The position numbers and the translations under genes are program-made. 64,000 bases of DNA from Bacillus sp. sid0103 (GTDB taxonomy: Bacteria; Bacillota; Bacilli; Bacillales_B; DSM-18226), in contig NZ_JAHUWN010000017.1 in NCBI RefSeq assembly GCF_019219025.1, forward strand, positions 62,001 through 126,000, read 5' to 3'. Shown piece after piece: positions 17,266 through 26,870 of this stretch. The first letter of the stretch is position 1, and every line of letters starts with the position of its first letter. The notes under the pieces are model-generated. The model did not search any database. It saw nothing but the letters and a program-made list of their open reading frames with translations, and was not told the origin of the DNA.

Positions 17266-19749
17266 TTGAGCTGGTTCCAACACCTTTTTCAAAAATTAAG
17301 AAAAGATGATGAAGAGGATGAATTTGAAGGGTACATTTTACATAAGCAACAAGAAGGAATGCCCTTTCTAAATAAATATGAAAGTCTAAAGGACTTAGAG
17401 ACGAAGATTTCTTATCAATACCCAAAAGGCAGTAATCATCCTTTTCATCCACCAAAACCTAAAGAAACCCAAAATAAAAAAGAAGAAACATTGCGCCAAA
17501 AAAGAATAACAAGGCACCCCGAACCTGAAACAAGAAAAATGAGGCCAATACCGGAAGTCCAAACGGTAAAACAGGATGTGCCAAAAATTAATAAAGAACC
17601 ATTAGTTAAGAAAAGCGGTCCTTTCCAACCGACGGAGATTCCTTCACCTGTTTTTGGGTTTAATCGCCCGAAGAAGAATACGAATAAAATCGTGGAGCAT
17701 GAATTAAGTCATTTTATAGAAGATGATAGTGAAAATCTGATTGACAATCTGATTGCAGCAGAAAAGATGACGACTGAATTAAAGATTACAGGACGAACTG
17801 AGATGGACATCGAAGTTTACAAGACAGAATCAGCATTTGAAAAAAGTAATTCTGAAGAAGTTACGGATGTCCTCGAAGAAATAAACGCTTCTGAACAACA
17901 TGACATCGAAGTTGCGATGGTAATGCCAGCGTCGACAGAAAAGCTGTTAGATTTGGTAGAAGTAGAAGACGTGCATGAAAATGAAGTTCAGGATGTAGAT
18001 GCAATCGAAGTAAGAATGGCAGAAGATTCACTTGATGAGGTAAAGGAATTAATTGCAGTTGCAGATGATTTAATCTATACAGAAGAGGTCTTGCCAGAAC
18101 CAGAGGCTTTACCAGAACCGCCTGTACCAAAGCGTTCCCACTTACCATTTAATGTGATGATGTTGAAACAAGATAAACAAAAATGGGAAGAGCGTAAGAG
18201 GAGAAGAGCATTGGAATCCCAGGTTATGCCGCCAACAGAAAATGTGCAGCCAGAAAAGGCAAACCATGTGCTCGACCTCTTTAAAGGAATGGAAGAGAAC
18301 AGCCAAGATCATACAGATGATGGTCAGTATGTACTTCCAGGATCTAGTTTGCTTAGTCCTCCTGTTACAGTGGTGAATGATACTAAATGGCTATTAGAAC
18401 AAGAGGAGATTTTAAACGAAACATTACAAAACTTTAATGTCGGTGCAAGTGTCGTCAATGTGACACAAGGTCCATCAGTTACCCGGTTTGAGGTTCAGCC
18501 AGAGCCCGGTGTTAAGGTCAACAAAATTACCAACTTAAGTGATGATATTAAGTTAAGTCTTGCAGCAAGAGACATTCGGATTGAAGCTCCTATCCCAGGT
18601 AAACATACGATTGGGATTGAAGTTCCGAACCAAACGTCCCGTCCAGTATTCATAAACGAAATAATTCAAAGCAGTACCTTCAAAGAATCGACCTCTCCAT
18701 TAACAGCAGTGCTCGGTCTTGATATTGCTGGAAAACCGATTGTGACCGATTTGAAGAAAATGCCGCATGGTTTGATTGCTGGGGCGACAGGGTCAGGAAA
18801 AAGTGTTTGCATTAACACCATTCTAGTTAGCTTACTATTTAAAGCCAGCCCCGAAGATTTAAAGCTTTTATTGATAGATCCAAAAATGGTCGAACTCGCA
18901 CCGTATAATCGGATTCCGCATCTAGTTAGTCCAGTCATTACGGATGTGAAGGCGGCAACTGCTGCCTTAAAATGGGCTGTTGATGAAATGGAAAGACGAT
19001 ACGAATTATTTGCCCATACGGGTGTTCGTGACATTAACCGTTTCAATGAACAGGCAATGAAACATAAGCAGTATGCCGATAAACTTCCTTTTATTGTGAT
19101 TATTATTGATGAGTTAGCAGATTTAATGATGATGTCACCAGCGGATGTGGAAGAAGCCATTTGTAGAATTGCCCAAAAAGCAAGAGCGTGTGGAATCCAT
19201 TTAATTGTTGCCACCCAAAGGCCATCGGTTGATGTAATAACCGGCTTAATAAAGGCAAATATTCCTACTAGAATTGCTTTCTCTGTTTCATCTCAGGTAG
19301 ATTCGCGCACCATCATTGATATCAGCGGGGCAGAAAAGCTACTGGGACGCGGTGATATGTTATTCTTAGAAAATGGATCCTCTAAACCTGTCCGTTTACA
19401 AGGAACGTTTGTCTCGGATGAAGAGATTGATCTTGTTGTTGCTCATGTGAGAGAACAGCGTGAACCAGATTACTTGTTTGAGCAAGAAGAATTATTAAAA
19501 AAAGCACAAGTAACTGAAAATGAAGATGAACTTTTTTATGATGCTTGCGAATTTATTATTGAACAAGGTGGTGCGTCTACTTCCAGTCTTCAAAGGCGCT
19601 TTAAAATTGGCTATAATCGAGCTGCAAGATTGATGGATATGCTTGAGAACAATGGCTATATTACAAGTGCAAATGGAAGCAAAGCACGTGAAGTATTAAT
19701 TACTGAAGCTGATTTAGAGTCTATTCAAGAGGCTAGTGCAAATAATTAA
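17266..19749 (+). CDS. sftA: Soluble DNA translocase SftA, FtsK family (827 aa)
   Basis: Cytosolic FtsK/SpoIIIE-type motor that moves chromosomal DNA away from the closing division septum. The N-terminal 350 residues are hydrophilic, acidic and low in complexity, with no membrane helices, which separates it from SpoIIIE. Walker A GATGSGKSVC is near 506-515, Walker B IIIIDELADL near 618, and a C-terminal gamma winged helix (FIIEQGGASTSSLQRRFKIG) reads oriented chromosomal sequences. The start is uncertain: TTG 17266 (MSWFQHLF) is preferred over GTG 17257. Next gene is murC. Confidence 0.93.
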   Translation: MSWFQHLFQKLRKDDEEDEFEGYILHKQQEGMPFLNKYESLKDLETKISYQYPKGSNHPFHPPKPKETQNKKEETLRQKRITRHPEPETRKMRPIPEVQTVKQDVPKINKEPLVKKSGPFQPTEIPSPVFGFNRPKKNTNKIVEHELSHFIEDDSENLIDNLIAAEKMTTELKITGRTEMDIEVYKTESAFEKSNSEEVTDVLEEINASEQHDIEVAMVMPASTEKLLDLVEVEDVHENEVQDVDAIEVRMAEDSLDEVKELIAVADDLIYTEEVLPEPEALPEPPVPKRSHLPFNVMMLKQDKQKWEERKRRRALESQVMPPTENVQPEKANHVLDLFKGMEENSQDHTDDGQYVLPGSSLLSPPVTVVNDTKWLLEQEEILNETLQNFNVGASVVNVTQGPSVTRFEVQPEPGVKVNKITNLSDDIKLSLAARDIRIEAPIPGKHTIGIEVPNQTSRPVFINEIIQSSTFKESTSPLTAVLGLDIAGKPIVTDLKKMPHGLIAGATGSGKSVCINTILVSLLFKASPEDLKLLLIDPKMVELAPYNRIPHLVSPVITDVKAATAALKWAVDEMERRYELFAHTGVRDINRFNEQAMKHKQYADKLPFIVIIIDELADLMMMSPADVEEAICRIAQKARACGIHLIVATQRPSVDVITGLIKANIPTRIAFSVSSQVDSRTIIDISGAEKLLGRGDMLFLENGSSKPVRLQGTFVSDEEIDLVVAHVREQREPDYLFEQEELLKKAQVTENEDELFYDACEFIIEQGGASTSSLQRRFKIGYNRAARLMDMLENNGYITSANGSKAREVLITEADLESIQEASANN

Positions 19750-19981
19750 TCTATAGTATTCTTTCATAACATGGACAAATAATATATAGTGTACTGATTA
19801 AGCAGAATTTAAAGAATTTGTTTACAAATAGTTTTTCAGGCTAATTAATGATATAATTATTAAATATGTTTTTTAGAGGTTATTGAATTTTAGTGTACAA
19901 TAGCACTCTGTTTTTCTTGTTAGCAAATACAGACAGATGTCATATACTGTTTTACAGATAGACGTTGTTGGAGGTTCATCT

Positions 19982-21283
19982 ATGACTATTTACCATTTTG
20001 TCGGTATAAAGGGGTCTGGAATGAGTGCACTCGCACAAGTTCTACATGATATGAAATTTCAGGTGCAGGGCTCCGATGTCGAAAAGCGCTTTTTTACACA
20101 ACTGGCCCTTGAGCAATCAGGGATTACCATTCTTCCTTTCCAAAAGGAGAATATCAAGCCAGGGATGACGATCATAGCAGGGAATGCCTTTCCTGATACA
20201 CATGAGGAAATTCAAGAGGCAATGAAACTTGGGCTCCCTATTGTGCGTTACCATCGTTTTTTAGGTGACTTTATGCAAAACTTTGCTAGTGTGGCAGTTA
20301 CTGGTGCGCACGGGAAGACGTCAACAACAGGCTTACTTGCCCATGTGATCGAAGGGGCTAAGCCAACATCATTTTTAATTGGTGATGGGACAGGTAAGGG
20401 TAGAGAAGGCTCAGAATACTTTGTATTTGAAGCTTGTGAATACAGAAGGCATTTTTTATCTTACTTTCCTGACTATGCGATTATGACGAATATTGATTTT
20501 GATCATCCTGATTATTTTGCAAATATTGATGATGTCTTTTCAGCATTTCAAGAAATGGCTATACAAGTGAAAAAAGGAATTTTTGCATATGGCGATGATG
20601 AACAGTTACAAAAAATCCAAGCAAAAGTTCCTGTCTTGTTTTATGGTTTTGGCGATGAAAATGACTATCAAGCAAAAAATCTTGTGAAAACAACTAGTGG
20701 AACGACTTTTGATGTATTCATTCGGAATACATTTTATGACACATTCTCCATTCCAACTTTTGGCGATCACAGTGTATTAAACGCACTTGCCGTTATTGGA
20801 TTATGTCATTATGAGGAAATTAACGTAGAGGTAGTCAAGAACCAATTAACTACCTTTCAAGGTGTGAAGAGAAGATTTTCGGAAAAAAGAATTGGGTCAC
20901 AAATATTAATCGATGATTATGCCCATCATCCAACTGAAATAAAAGCAACGATTGATGCAGCTAAGCAAAAATATCCGGATCGTAAAATTGTGACCGTATT
21001 CCAACCACATACCTTTTCACGGACTCAAGCGTTCCTTGAAGACTTTGCTAAAAGTTTACGAGCAGCTGATAAAGCCTATTTATGTGAGATTTTTGGCTCT
21101 GCTCGTGAAAATCATGGAAAACTAACAATCAAAGACCTTCAGGGACGAATTGACGGGTCTGAAGTAATTACGGAAGACAAAACCTCCGTATTAAATGAAT
21201 TTGAAAATAGCGTTATTATTTTTATGGGAGCCGGAGATATTCAAAAGTTCCAGGAATCCTATGAAAAACAATTAGCGAAATAA
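19982..21283 (+). CDS. murC: UDP-N-acetylmuramate--L-alanine ligase (433 aa)
   Basis: Adds L-alanine to UDP-MurNAc in the cytoplasmic stage of peptidoglycan synthesis. The Rossmann GIKGSGMS (8-15), ATP-binding GAHGKTSTT (near 110), and the Mur C-terminal [11 protein letters not shown] are all present, and the length is typical. GGAGG precedes ATG 19982. The 230 bases upstream contain TATAAT at 19852 and TACAAT near 19887 but no convincing -35 box. Confidence 0.95.
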   Translation: MTIYHFVGIKGSGMSALAQVLHDMKFQVQGSDVEKRFFTQLALEQSGITILPFQKENIKPGMTIIAGNAFPDTHEEIQEAMKLGLPIVRYHRFLGDFMQNFASVAVTGAHGKTSTTGLLAHVIEGAKPTSFLIGDGTGKGREGSEYFVFEACEYRRHFLSYFPDYAIMTNIDFDHPDYFANIDDVFSAFQEMAIQVKKGIFAYGDDEQLQKIQAKVPVLFYGFGDENDYQAKNLVKTTSGTTFDVFIRNTFYDTFSIPTFGDHSVLNALAVIGLCHYEEINVEVVKNQLTTFQGVKRRFSEKRIGSQILIDDYAHHPTEIKATIDAAKQKYPDRKIVTVFQPHTFSRTQAFLEDFAKSLRAADKAYLCEIFGSARENHGKLTIKDLQGRIDGSEVITEDKTSVLNEFENSVIIFMGAGDIQKFQESYEKQLAK

Positions 21284-21287
21284 AAAT

Positions 21288-21325
21288 GAAAGGATGCCAT
21301 CAGATAGTTGGCATCCTTTCTTATT
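21288..21325 (+). terminator. Rho-independent terminator after murC
   Basis: GAAAGGATGCCA pairs with TGGCATCCTTTC and T-rich sequence follows. Confidence 0.8.
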
Positions 21326-21341
21326 TTGGTAATAGATAGTG

Positions 21342-21415
21342 GTGATTTTTGCAAAAATCACTCGCTTTCTGCTGGCTCACGTTCCCGCAGGAGTGTCGCG
21401 ATTTTTGCAAAAATC
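21342..21415. repeat. Paired 16-20-bp palindromes flanking a short insert
   Basis: GTGATTTTTGCAAAAATCAC (21342-21361) is a perfect palindrome and its core GATTTTTGCAAAAATC recurs at 21400-21415. The 38 bases between read, on the minus strand, ACTCCTGCGGGAACG, like part of the GC-rich repeat family at 190-320. It lies between convergent murC and the M29 gene. Confidence 0.6.
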
Positions 21416-21453
21416 AATTCTTTATAACTCCACTTTCACCTTTAACAGAGCCT

Positions 21454-22569
21454 TTATTTTAGACTCTCTGGGTTTAATACTTCTAATTCAGGAAGGACAA
21501 ACAGGCCGTCTTTGCGGATTAATATATCATCAAAATAGATTTCCCCGCCGCCGTACTCTGGCCGCTGGATATTCACCATATCCCAGTGGATGTTGGAATG
21601 GTTGCCATTAAAGGCATCATCATAACACTGGCCTGGTGTAAAGTGGAAGCTGCCAGCAATTTTTTCATCAAATAAGATGTCTTGCATTGGATAAAGGATA
21701 AATGGATTAACCCCTATTGCAAATTCGCCAATATAACGGGCACCTTCATCTGTATCAAAAATTTTATTGATCCGACTAGAATCATTAGACTCCGCTTCAA
21801 CAATTTTCCCATCCCGGAAGGTCAGCTTCACATTTTCAAATGTAAATCCTTGATATGGTGAAGGAGTGTTATAGGTAACAACTCCATTGACTGAATCGCG
21901 AACAGGAGCCGTATAAACTTCTCCATCAGGAATATTTAATCGTCCAGCACACTTAATAGCAGGGATATCCTTAATTGAAAAGCTAAGGTCCGTTCCTGGA
22001 CCTGTGATTCGGACTTTGTCTGTTCGGTCCATTAACGCTTTCAGGCTGTCCATGGCTTTATCCATTTTTCCGTAATCGAGATTACAAACATCAAAATAAA
22101 AGTTTTCAAAGGCTTCTGTACTCATTTTAGCTAATTGAGCCATTGAAGATGTTGGGTACCGAAGGACAACCCATTTGGTCTTTGGCACACGAATGTCACG
22201 ATGCACTTTTTTTCCAATGGTATTACCATGGATTTTCATTTTATCATCCGGCACATCTGATTGTTCGCTAATGTTATCACCCGAACGTAGACCTATGTAT
22301 GCGTCCATCTTAGCCATCACATTTGCTTCGAATTCTGCCATCATATTATATTGCTCTTCTTGTGCTCCTAATAAGAGCGAACGGTCCACTTGATGGTCCT
22401 TTAACAGCACAAAAGGGTATCCCCCAGCTATATAGGCTTCCTTCACAAGGGCAGTCACAAGTTCACGCTGAAGCCCGAAGTTTTCAATTAAAACCTTTTC
22501 ACCCTTTTGAAGTTGGACCGAATAATTAATTAAGTTTTTTGCTAGTTTTTCAATACGAGGATCTTTCAT
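21454..22569 (-). CDS. M29-family (thermophilic) aminopeptidase (371 aa)
   Basis: Metallo-aminopeptidase of the AmpS/PepS/aminopeptidase T group. Recognisable features are the N-terminal VQLQKGEKVLIE segment, the metal-binding GRLNIPDGEVYTAPV loop near 225, the E-FAIGVNPF segment, GSFHFTPGQCYDDAFNGNHSN-type ligands and a C-terminal GGEIYFDD. It is about 40 residues shorter than AmpS, so it is a different subfamily and no symbol is given. ATG 22569 follows TTGGAGGC. It is divergent from ytxG. Confidence 0.85.
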   Translation of the reverse strand: MKDPRIEKLAKNLINYSVQLQKGEKVLIENFGLQRELVTALVKEAYIAGGYPFVLLKDHQVDRSLLLGAQEEQYNMMAEFEANVMAKMDAYIGLRSGDNISEQSDVPDDKMKIHGNTIGKKVHRDIRVPKTKWVVLRYPTSSMAQLAKMSTEAFENFYFDVCNLDYGKMDKAMDSLKALMDRTDKVRITGPGTDLSFSIKDIPAIKCAGRLNIPDGEVYTAPVRDSVNGVVTYNTPSPYQGFTFENVKLTFRDGKIVEAESNDSSRINKIFDTDEGARYIGEFAIGVNPFILYPMQDILFDEKIAGSFHFTPGQCYDDAFNGNHSNIHWDMVNIQRPEYGGGEIYFDDILIRKDGLFVLPELEVLNPESLK

Positions 22570-22733
22570 TTTTTATGCCTCCAACAAAAATTATCTAGGT
22601 ACATTCTTATTGTAACCGAATCAAGCCATAAAGTTGAAAAATTAATCTTTCGTCCTGTAATAGATTAATTTTTTTATTAGAGACAGCAGGAAAAGAGGAC
22701 AAATATATGGAAGTAGTATAAGATAATATCGAG

Positions 22734-22758
22734 GTTTATATCTAAACTTGATGGGTAA
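22734..22758 (+). promoter_or_regulatory. Putative SigB promoter of ytxGH
   Basis: GTTTAT, 13 bases, then GGGTAA closely fits the general-stress consensus GTTTaa-N13-15-GGGtAt. It lies 34 bases before ytxG. The B. subtilis ytxGHJ operon is a known SigB target. Confidence 0.7.
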
Positions 22759-22791
22759 TACATATTGATAGGATTAAGGCGGAGGTGCACA

Positions 22792-23250
22792 ATGCAAATA
22801 ATTTTATACTTAAGCGTAGCCTTGATAGCAATCGCATTTTTTGTGCTTGTCATATTTTTATCGACAACACTCAAATCATTTCAAGTTACACTTACAAGCG
22901 TTTCGAAAACATTGGCTGGACTGGAAAAACAGTTGGATGGTGTTACAGCCGAAACCACCATACTTTTACAAAAAACAAACGCATTAGCAGATGATCTTAA
23001 ACAGAAATCTGAAAGTTTAACTAGTGTTGTTGAAGCAGTAAAAGATGTGGGCACAACAGTTACTAAATTCAATGGAACCCTACAAAACATTACAAAATCA
23101 GTAGATAAACAAGTAGAAGAAAGCAAAGAAAAGATTTCGCAAATTGTTCAATGGAGTAATGTCATTTTAGAATTAAAGGATAAGTGGCAGGCGAGAAAGC
23201 AAGCAAAAAACGAGGTTAACTTAGAAGGCAAGAAGATTAGATCTCATTAG
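22792..23250 (+). CDS. ytxG: General stress protein YtxG, DUF948 (152 aa)
   Basis: One N-terminal membrane helix (residues 3-24) is followed by a long amphipathic coiled-coil region with regular V/L spacing typical of DUF948. The rest is probably cytoplasmic and ends in a basic tail (KWQARKQAKN). GGAGG precedes ATG 22792. ytxH begins 23 bases after the stop. Stress-induced membrane-associated protein of unknown molecular function. Confidence 0.88.
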   Translation: MQIILYLSVALIAIAFFVLVIFLSTTLKSFQVTLTSVSKTLAGLEKQLDGVTAETTILLQKTNALADDLKQKSESLTSVVEAVKDVGTTVTKFNGTLQNITKSVDKQVEESKEKISQIVQWSNVILELKDKWQARKQAKNEVNLEGKKIRSH

Positions 23251-23273
23251 AAAAAATAGAGGAGGAAATGAAG

Positions 23274-23768
23274 ATGTCAAATAGGGATTTTGATTCAAGA
23301 GATACGAATCAAACTAGAAATGAGAAGTCATCCAATAACTTTCTGCTTGGAGCTTTTATTGGAGGAGTAGTTGGTGCTGCTGCTGCACTCTTTTTAGCCC
23401 CAAAGTCGGGAAAAGATCTTCGCCATAAGGTTAGTAACCAAGCTGGTTCCATCATCGACAAGACCTCAACTATGAGAGAAAATGTTATGAGCAAAAGCAA
23501 TGAATTAGTCTCTAAAGGTTCCTCCTTATCCCAAGGAATTGTCCTCCAATCTACAGGTCTATTGAATAAGGTTAAAGGAAAAATAACAAACGAGGGCGTT
23601 GTGGAGGACAAAGGAGAATCAACCTATATTCCCATTCAACTCCCGAAAGAAAAGAGTAAATCGAAGAATACCATCGAAATTGGAAACCGAGATAGCTCTG
23701 AAATAAGAAGAAAGCTTGAAGAAGCTAAAAGAGCGTTAGAAGAGGAAGAAAATAGGGTTAAACTTTAG
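23274..23768 (+). CDS. ytxH: General stress protein YtxH (164 aa)
   Basis: Short hydrophilic N-terminus, then one glycine/alanine-rich membrane helix (LLGAFIGGVVGAAAALFLAP) ending in the family motif PKSGKDLR. A helical, charged C-terminus follows. AGGAGG at 23260-23265 gives correct spacing to ATG 23274; ATG 23268 would be too close. Role is unknown; co-expressed with ytxG under stress. Confidence 0.88.
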   Translation: MSNRDFDSRDTNQTRNEKSSNNFLLGAFIGGVVGAAAALFLAPKSGKDLRHKVSNQAGSIIDKTSTMRENVMSKSNELVSKGSSLSQGIVLQSTGLLNKVKGKITNEGVVEDKGESTYIPIQLPKEKSKSKNTIEIGNRDSSEIRRKLEEAKRALEEEENRVKL

Positions 23769-23769
23769 G

Positions 23770-23850
23770 CTGTGTTAAAGATTATTGTTGATTATAGCAA
23801 TGTTGATTGGAGCGCAAATCAACATACAAGTATAACAATGCCAAACATTA
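23770..23850. repeat. Collapsed copy of the GC-rich intergenic repeat
   Basis: Contains GGCTGTGTTAAAG, ATTGTTGATT, TGTTGATTGGAGCGCAAATC and AACATACAAG. These are the outer arms of the family at 190-320 and 31762-31890 with the GC-rich centre deleted. It separates ytxH from brxC. Confidence 0.5.
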
Positions 23851-23887
23851 AAAAGTCGTCGAAGAATAAAACAGTTTATTTGTTATA

Positions 23888-23930
23888 GAAACGGTGGAGT
23901 GATAAAATTACTTCACCGTTTATTTCATTT
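23888..23930 (+). terminator. Hairpin terminator between ytxH and brxC
   Basis: AAACGGTGGAGT and ACTTCACCGTTT pair, followed by ATTTCATTTTT. With the repeat upstream it probably partly uncouples brxC from ytxGH. Confidence 0.65.
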
Positions 23931-23946
23931 TTGGAGGTATGTACAC

Positions 23947-24279
23947 ATGTTAGCGAAAATTGATTCCATTGAAGAATTCGATGAAGTATTAAAAAAGGAG
24001 AGTAAGTTTTTTCTTTTAAAGCATAGCCTAACCTGTCCGATTAGCCATGCTGCCTATACGGAATTTGAGAAGTTTGCAACTGAAAATCAGTCTGTTTCCA
24101 CTTATTTCTTAGCCGTTCAGGATTCTCGTCCATTGTCTAATGAAGTCGCAGAGAAATTCCAAATAAAACATGAATCACCGCAAACCATCCTGTTTTCAAA
24201 CGGAGAGGCCTTATGGAATGCCTCACACTGGAAAATAACAAACCGTTCTTTGCAGGGAGCATTGGGTGAAAATCAATAA
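23947..24279 (+). CDS. brxC: Monothiol bacilliredoxin BrxC/YtxJ (110 aa)
   Basis: Thioredoxin-fold protein that removes bacillithiol from mixed disulfides. The single active-site Cys is Cys30 in SLTCPIS (TCPIS in place of CxxC), which marks the YtxJ family. SPQTILF supplies the cis-Pro loop. GGAGG lies eleven bases before ATG 23947. It follows ytxGH as in B. subtilis. Confidence 0.88.
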   Translation: MLAKIDSIEEFDEVLKKESKFFLLKHSLTCPISHAAYTEFEKFATENQSVSTYFLAVQDSRPLSNEVAEKFQIKHESPQTILFSNGEALWNASHWKITNRSLQGALGENQ

Positions 24280-24340
24280 ATCAACCTCAACCTTTTAAGT
24301 TTTTGGACAAAGTGTTTTCGTTCTCATATTTAACCGAATG

Positions 24341-24363
24341 CTTTAGCGCTTAAAAGCGTTTAA
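24341..24363 (+). promoter_or_regulatory. Putative operator shared with the permease at 332-1687
   Basis: CTTTAGCGCTTAAAAGCGT, then TTAA. Nineteen bases match the minus-strand site at 1714-1736 exactly. Here it ends 18 bases upstream of the aroA -35 box. The core also weakly resembles a cre box (about 12 of 15), but the other copy fits cre less well. Confidence 0.5.
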
Positions 24364-24381
24364 TCATTAAAGAAATAGTTA

Positions 24382-24410
24382 GTGACAATTAAATGCATTT
24401 CAGATATAAT
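24382..24410 (+). promoter_or_regulatory. SigA-type promoter of aroA
   Basis: GTGACA, 17 bases, TATAAT. It lies 90 bases before the aroA start. Confidence 0.75.
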
Positions 24411-24500
24411 AAGTTCTAATTATAAAATGTTGAAATATTAAAAATCTTTGGACTGTACATTAAAAGATCTGTATTGCAAGAGAAAGGATGGGGACGAAGG

Positions 24501-25580
24501 ATGAGCAAAAAAAATGAATTAGAGCAATTGAGGGCACGGGTAGATGAGCTCAACTTGGAATTGTTAAGGTTAATTAATGAAAGAGCGCAGCTCGTTCAAG
24601 ATATTGGGCGCGTTAAAGAAAACCAAGGGGTGTACCGTTACGACCCAGTTCGGGAAAGAAAAATGCTTGATATTATAAAAGAGCATAATGATGGACCTTT
24701 TGAAAATGCAACGATTGACCATATTTTTAAAGAGATTTTTAAAGCGGGTCTTGATCTGCAGCAGGATGATCATAGTAAAGCATTACTTGTCTCTAGAAAA
24801 AAACAGCCTGAAGATACTATTGTCACATTAAAAGGTGAAAACATTGGTGATGGCAAACCACACTTCGTATTTGGTCCATGTGCAGTTGAATCATATGAAC
24901 AAGTGGCAACTGTAGCGAAATCAATGCAAGAAAAAGGATTAAAACTTCTTCGTGGCGGTGCCTATAAACCAAGAACATCCCCTTACGATTTCCAAGGTTT
25001 GGGCGTTGAAGGTTTAAAAATCCTCAAACGTGTCGCTACGGAATTTGATATGGCTGTGATCAGTGAAATCGTTAATCCTGCAGATATTGAAATGGCGCTA
25101 GATTATATCGATGTCATTCAAATTGGAGCACGTAATATGCAGAACTTTGAACTATTAAAAGCAGCAGGTTCTGTTAATAAACCGGTGTTATTAAAAAGAG
25201 GGATTGCAGCAACAATTGAAGAATTTATCAATGCTGCCGAGTACATTATGTCCCAAGGAAATGGCCAAATCATCCTTTGTGAGCGCGGCATCAGAACGTA
25301 TGAACGCGCAACAAGAAACACACTTGATATTTCAGCTGTTCCAATCCTAAAGCAAGAAACCCATTTACCTGTCTTTGTTGACGTAACGCATTCCACAGGT
25401 AGAAGAGACTTATTATTACCGTGTGCGAAAGCTGCCATTGCCATTGGTGCAGATGGTGTGATGGCAGAGGTTCACCCAGATCCAGCTGTGGCACTTTCTG
25501 ATCAAAAGCAGCAAATGGATCTTAATCAGTTTGATAAATTCTATAACGAACTGCTTGCTTCCAACTACGTTCGACTATAA
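24501..25580 (+). CDS. aroA: Bifunctional DAHP synthase / chorismate mutase (359 aa)
   Basis: First enzyme of the shikimate pathway. An N-terminal AroQ-type chorismate mutase (1-90; [23 protein letters not shown], then R-KE) is fused to a type I-beta DAHP synthase (100-359) with [37 protein letters not shown] and DVTHSTGRR. In B. subtilis the mutase domain senses chorismate/prephenate for feedback. GACGAAGG precedes ATG 24501; TTG 24474 is a longer but poorer start. It lies just upstream of ccpA. Confidence 0.95.
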   Translation: MSKKNELEQLRARVDELNLELLRLINERAQLVQDIGRVKENQGVYRYDPVRERKMLDIIKEHNDGPFENATIDHIFKEIFKAGLDLQQDDHSKALLVSRKKQPEDTIVTLKGENIGDGKPHFVFGPCAVESYEQVATVAKSMQEKGLKLLRGGAYKPRTSPYDFQGLGVEGLKILKRVATEFDMAVISEIVNPADIEMALDYIDVIQIGARNMQNFELLKAAGSVNKPVLLKRGIAATIEEFINAAEYIMSQGNGQIILCERGIRTYERATRNTLDISAVPILKQETHLPVFVDVTHSTGRRDLLLPCAKAAIAIGADGVMAEVHPDPAVALSDQKQQMDLNQFDKFYNELLASNYVRL

Positions 25581-25599
25581 TTACAAGTAAATGGATATA

Positions 25600-25637
25600 A
25601 AAAACCTTCTGCTATCTAGTGTAGAAGGTTTTTTTGA
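25600..25637 (+). terminator. Rho-independent terminator after aroA
   Basis: AAAAACCTTCT and AGAAGGTTTTTTT pair around a short loop. Confidence 0.85.
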
Positions 25638-25770
25638 TATTATTTAGTAATTTTACGAAAAATGTTGACAAATGCAATTGCGGCTTTCATCTTCTTATCG
25701 TATCATTAAATACATATTAAAGATTGTTTACGTTCTCACAAACAAAAACAAAAACTAATGATTAAGTTTA

Positions 25771-25784
25771 TACAACATGTTGTA
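25771..25784. promoter_or_regulatory. Perfect palindrome upstream of ccpA
   Basis: TACAACATGTTGTA is a 14-base perfect dyad overlapping a possible TAAAAT -10 box, 41 bases before the ccpA start. It may be an operator; no known site is matched. Confidence 0.35.
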
Positions 25785-25824
25785 AAATAATGAAAACAAC
25801 GTTCGTTTTAGGAGAGTGTGTTAA

Positions 25825-26823
25825 TTGAATATTACAATTTATGATGTCGCAAGAGAAGCAAACGTTTCAATGGCTACTGTTTCCCGTGTGGTAAACGGAA
25901 ATCCAAATGTTAAGCCAGTGACCAGAAAAAAAGTGTTAGAAGTTATTGAAAGACTAGGCTACCGTCCGAATGCTGTGGCTCGAGGATTGGCTAGTAAAAA
26001 AACAACAACAGTTGGAGTAATAATTCCTGATATCTCAAATATCTTTTTTGCCGAATTAGCTCGTGGAATTGAAGATATTGCAACGATGTATAAGTACAAC
26101 ATCATTTTAAGCAACTCCGATCAAAACAAGGACAAAGAATTACATTTGCTTAATACTATGCTTGGCAAACAAGTGGACGGCTTAGTATTCATGGGTGGCA
26201 ATATTACAGAAGAGCATGTCGAGGAATTTGAAAAATCTCCTGTACCGATCGTGCTTGCGGGTTCAATTGAAGAATCTAACAAGATACCGTCTGTAAATAT
26301 TGATTATGAAGAAGCAGTTTATGATTCCATTAAGGAATTTATTGAAAAAGGTCATAAGAATATTGCTTTTGTCGTGGGTCCACTCCATGAACCTAAAAAT
26401 ACACTCAAGAAACTGAGAGGATATCAGAGGGCATTACAAGAATCCGGAATTGCCTATAATGAGGAACTTGTGGTTGAAGGCGATTATACCTACGACTCTG
26501 GGATTGAAGCAATTGAAAGACTCCTGGAAGTCTCTGATAGACCTACAGCGATTTTAGTTGGATCTGATGAAATGGCTCTTGGTGTTGTACATGGAGCAGA
26601 GGACAAAGGCTATAAGATCCCTGAGGATTTTGAAGTAATCACATCAGATAATACGAGGCTGTCACTAATGGTGCGCCCGCAGTTAACTACGATTGTCCAG
26701 CCTTTATATGATATTGGTGCGGTTGCGATGAGACTCTTAACCAAATTAATGAACAAAGAAAAGGTGTCAGAACAAATTGTGGTTCTTCCACACCGAATTG
26801 AACACCGTAAATCTACAAAATAA
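25825..26823 (+). CDS. ccpA: Catabolite control protein A (332 aa)
   Basis: LacI/GalR-type master regulator of carbon catabolite control, acting with HPr-Ser46-P at cre boxes. The N-terminal HTH is [20 protein letters not shown], the hinge helix NAVARGLAS, and the periplasmic-binding-like core carries the CcpA-specific stretch [13 protein letters not shown]. Start TTG 25825 with AGGAGAG upstream. Its gene lies beside acuC and acs, whose orthologues it controls in B. subtilis. The motPS genes found downstream in B. subtilis are absent; a MITE-like repeat is there instead. Confidence 0.95.
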   Translation: MNITIYDVAREANVSMATVSRVVNGNPNVKPVTRKKVLEVIERLGYRPNAVARGLASKKTTTVGVIIPDISNIFFAELARGIEDIATMYKYNIILSNSDQNKDKELHLLNTMLGKQVDGLVFMGGNITEEHVEEFEKSPVPIVLAGSIEESNKIPSVNIDYEEAVYDSIKEFIEKGHKNIAFVVGPLHEPKNTLKKLRGYQRALQESGIAYNEELVVEGDYTYDSGIEAIERLLEVSDRPTAILVGSDEMALGVVHGAEDKGYKIPEDFEVITSDNTRLSLMVRPQLTTIVQPLYDIGAVAMRLLTKLMNKEKVSEQIVVLPHRIEHRKSTK

Positions 26824-26831
26824 TTGGAAGA

Positions 26832-26868
26832 ATGGGTTGGCCGGAATTGGTCAACCCATTTTTTTATT
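26832..26868 (+). terminator. Rho-independent terminator after ccpA
   Basis: ATGGGTTG and CAACCCAT pair and seven T follow. Confidence 0.85.
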
Positions 26869-26870
26869 AT

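Noticed and set aside
22175..22529. Plus-strand open frames opposite the M29 peptidase gene
   Set aside because: Antisense shadows without ribosome sites; the minus-strand frame has clear family motifs.
24341..24363. Plain cre box upstream of aroA
   Set aside because: Three mismatches to the 15-base consensus, and the sister site at 1714-1736 fits worse; the shared dyad is a better description.
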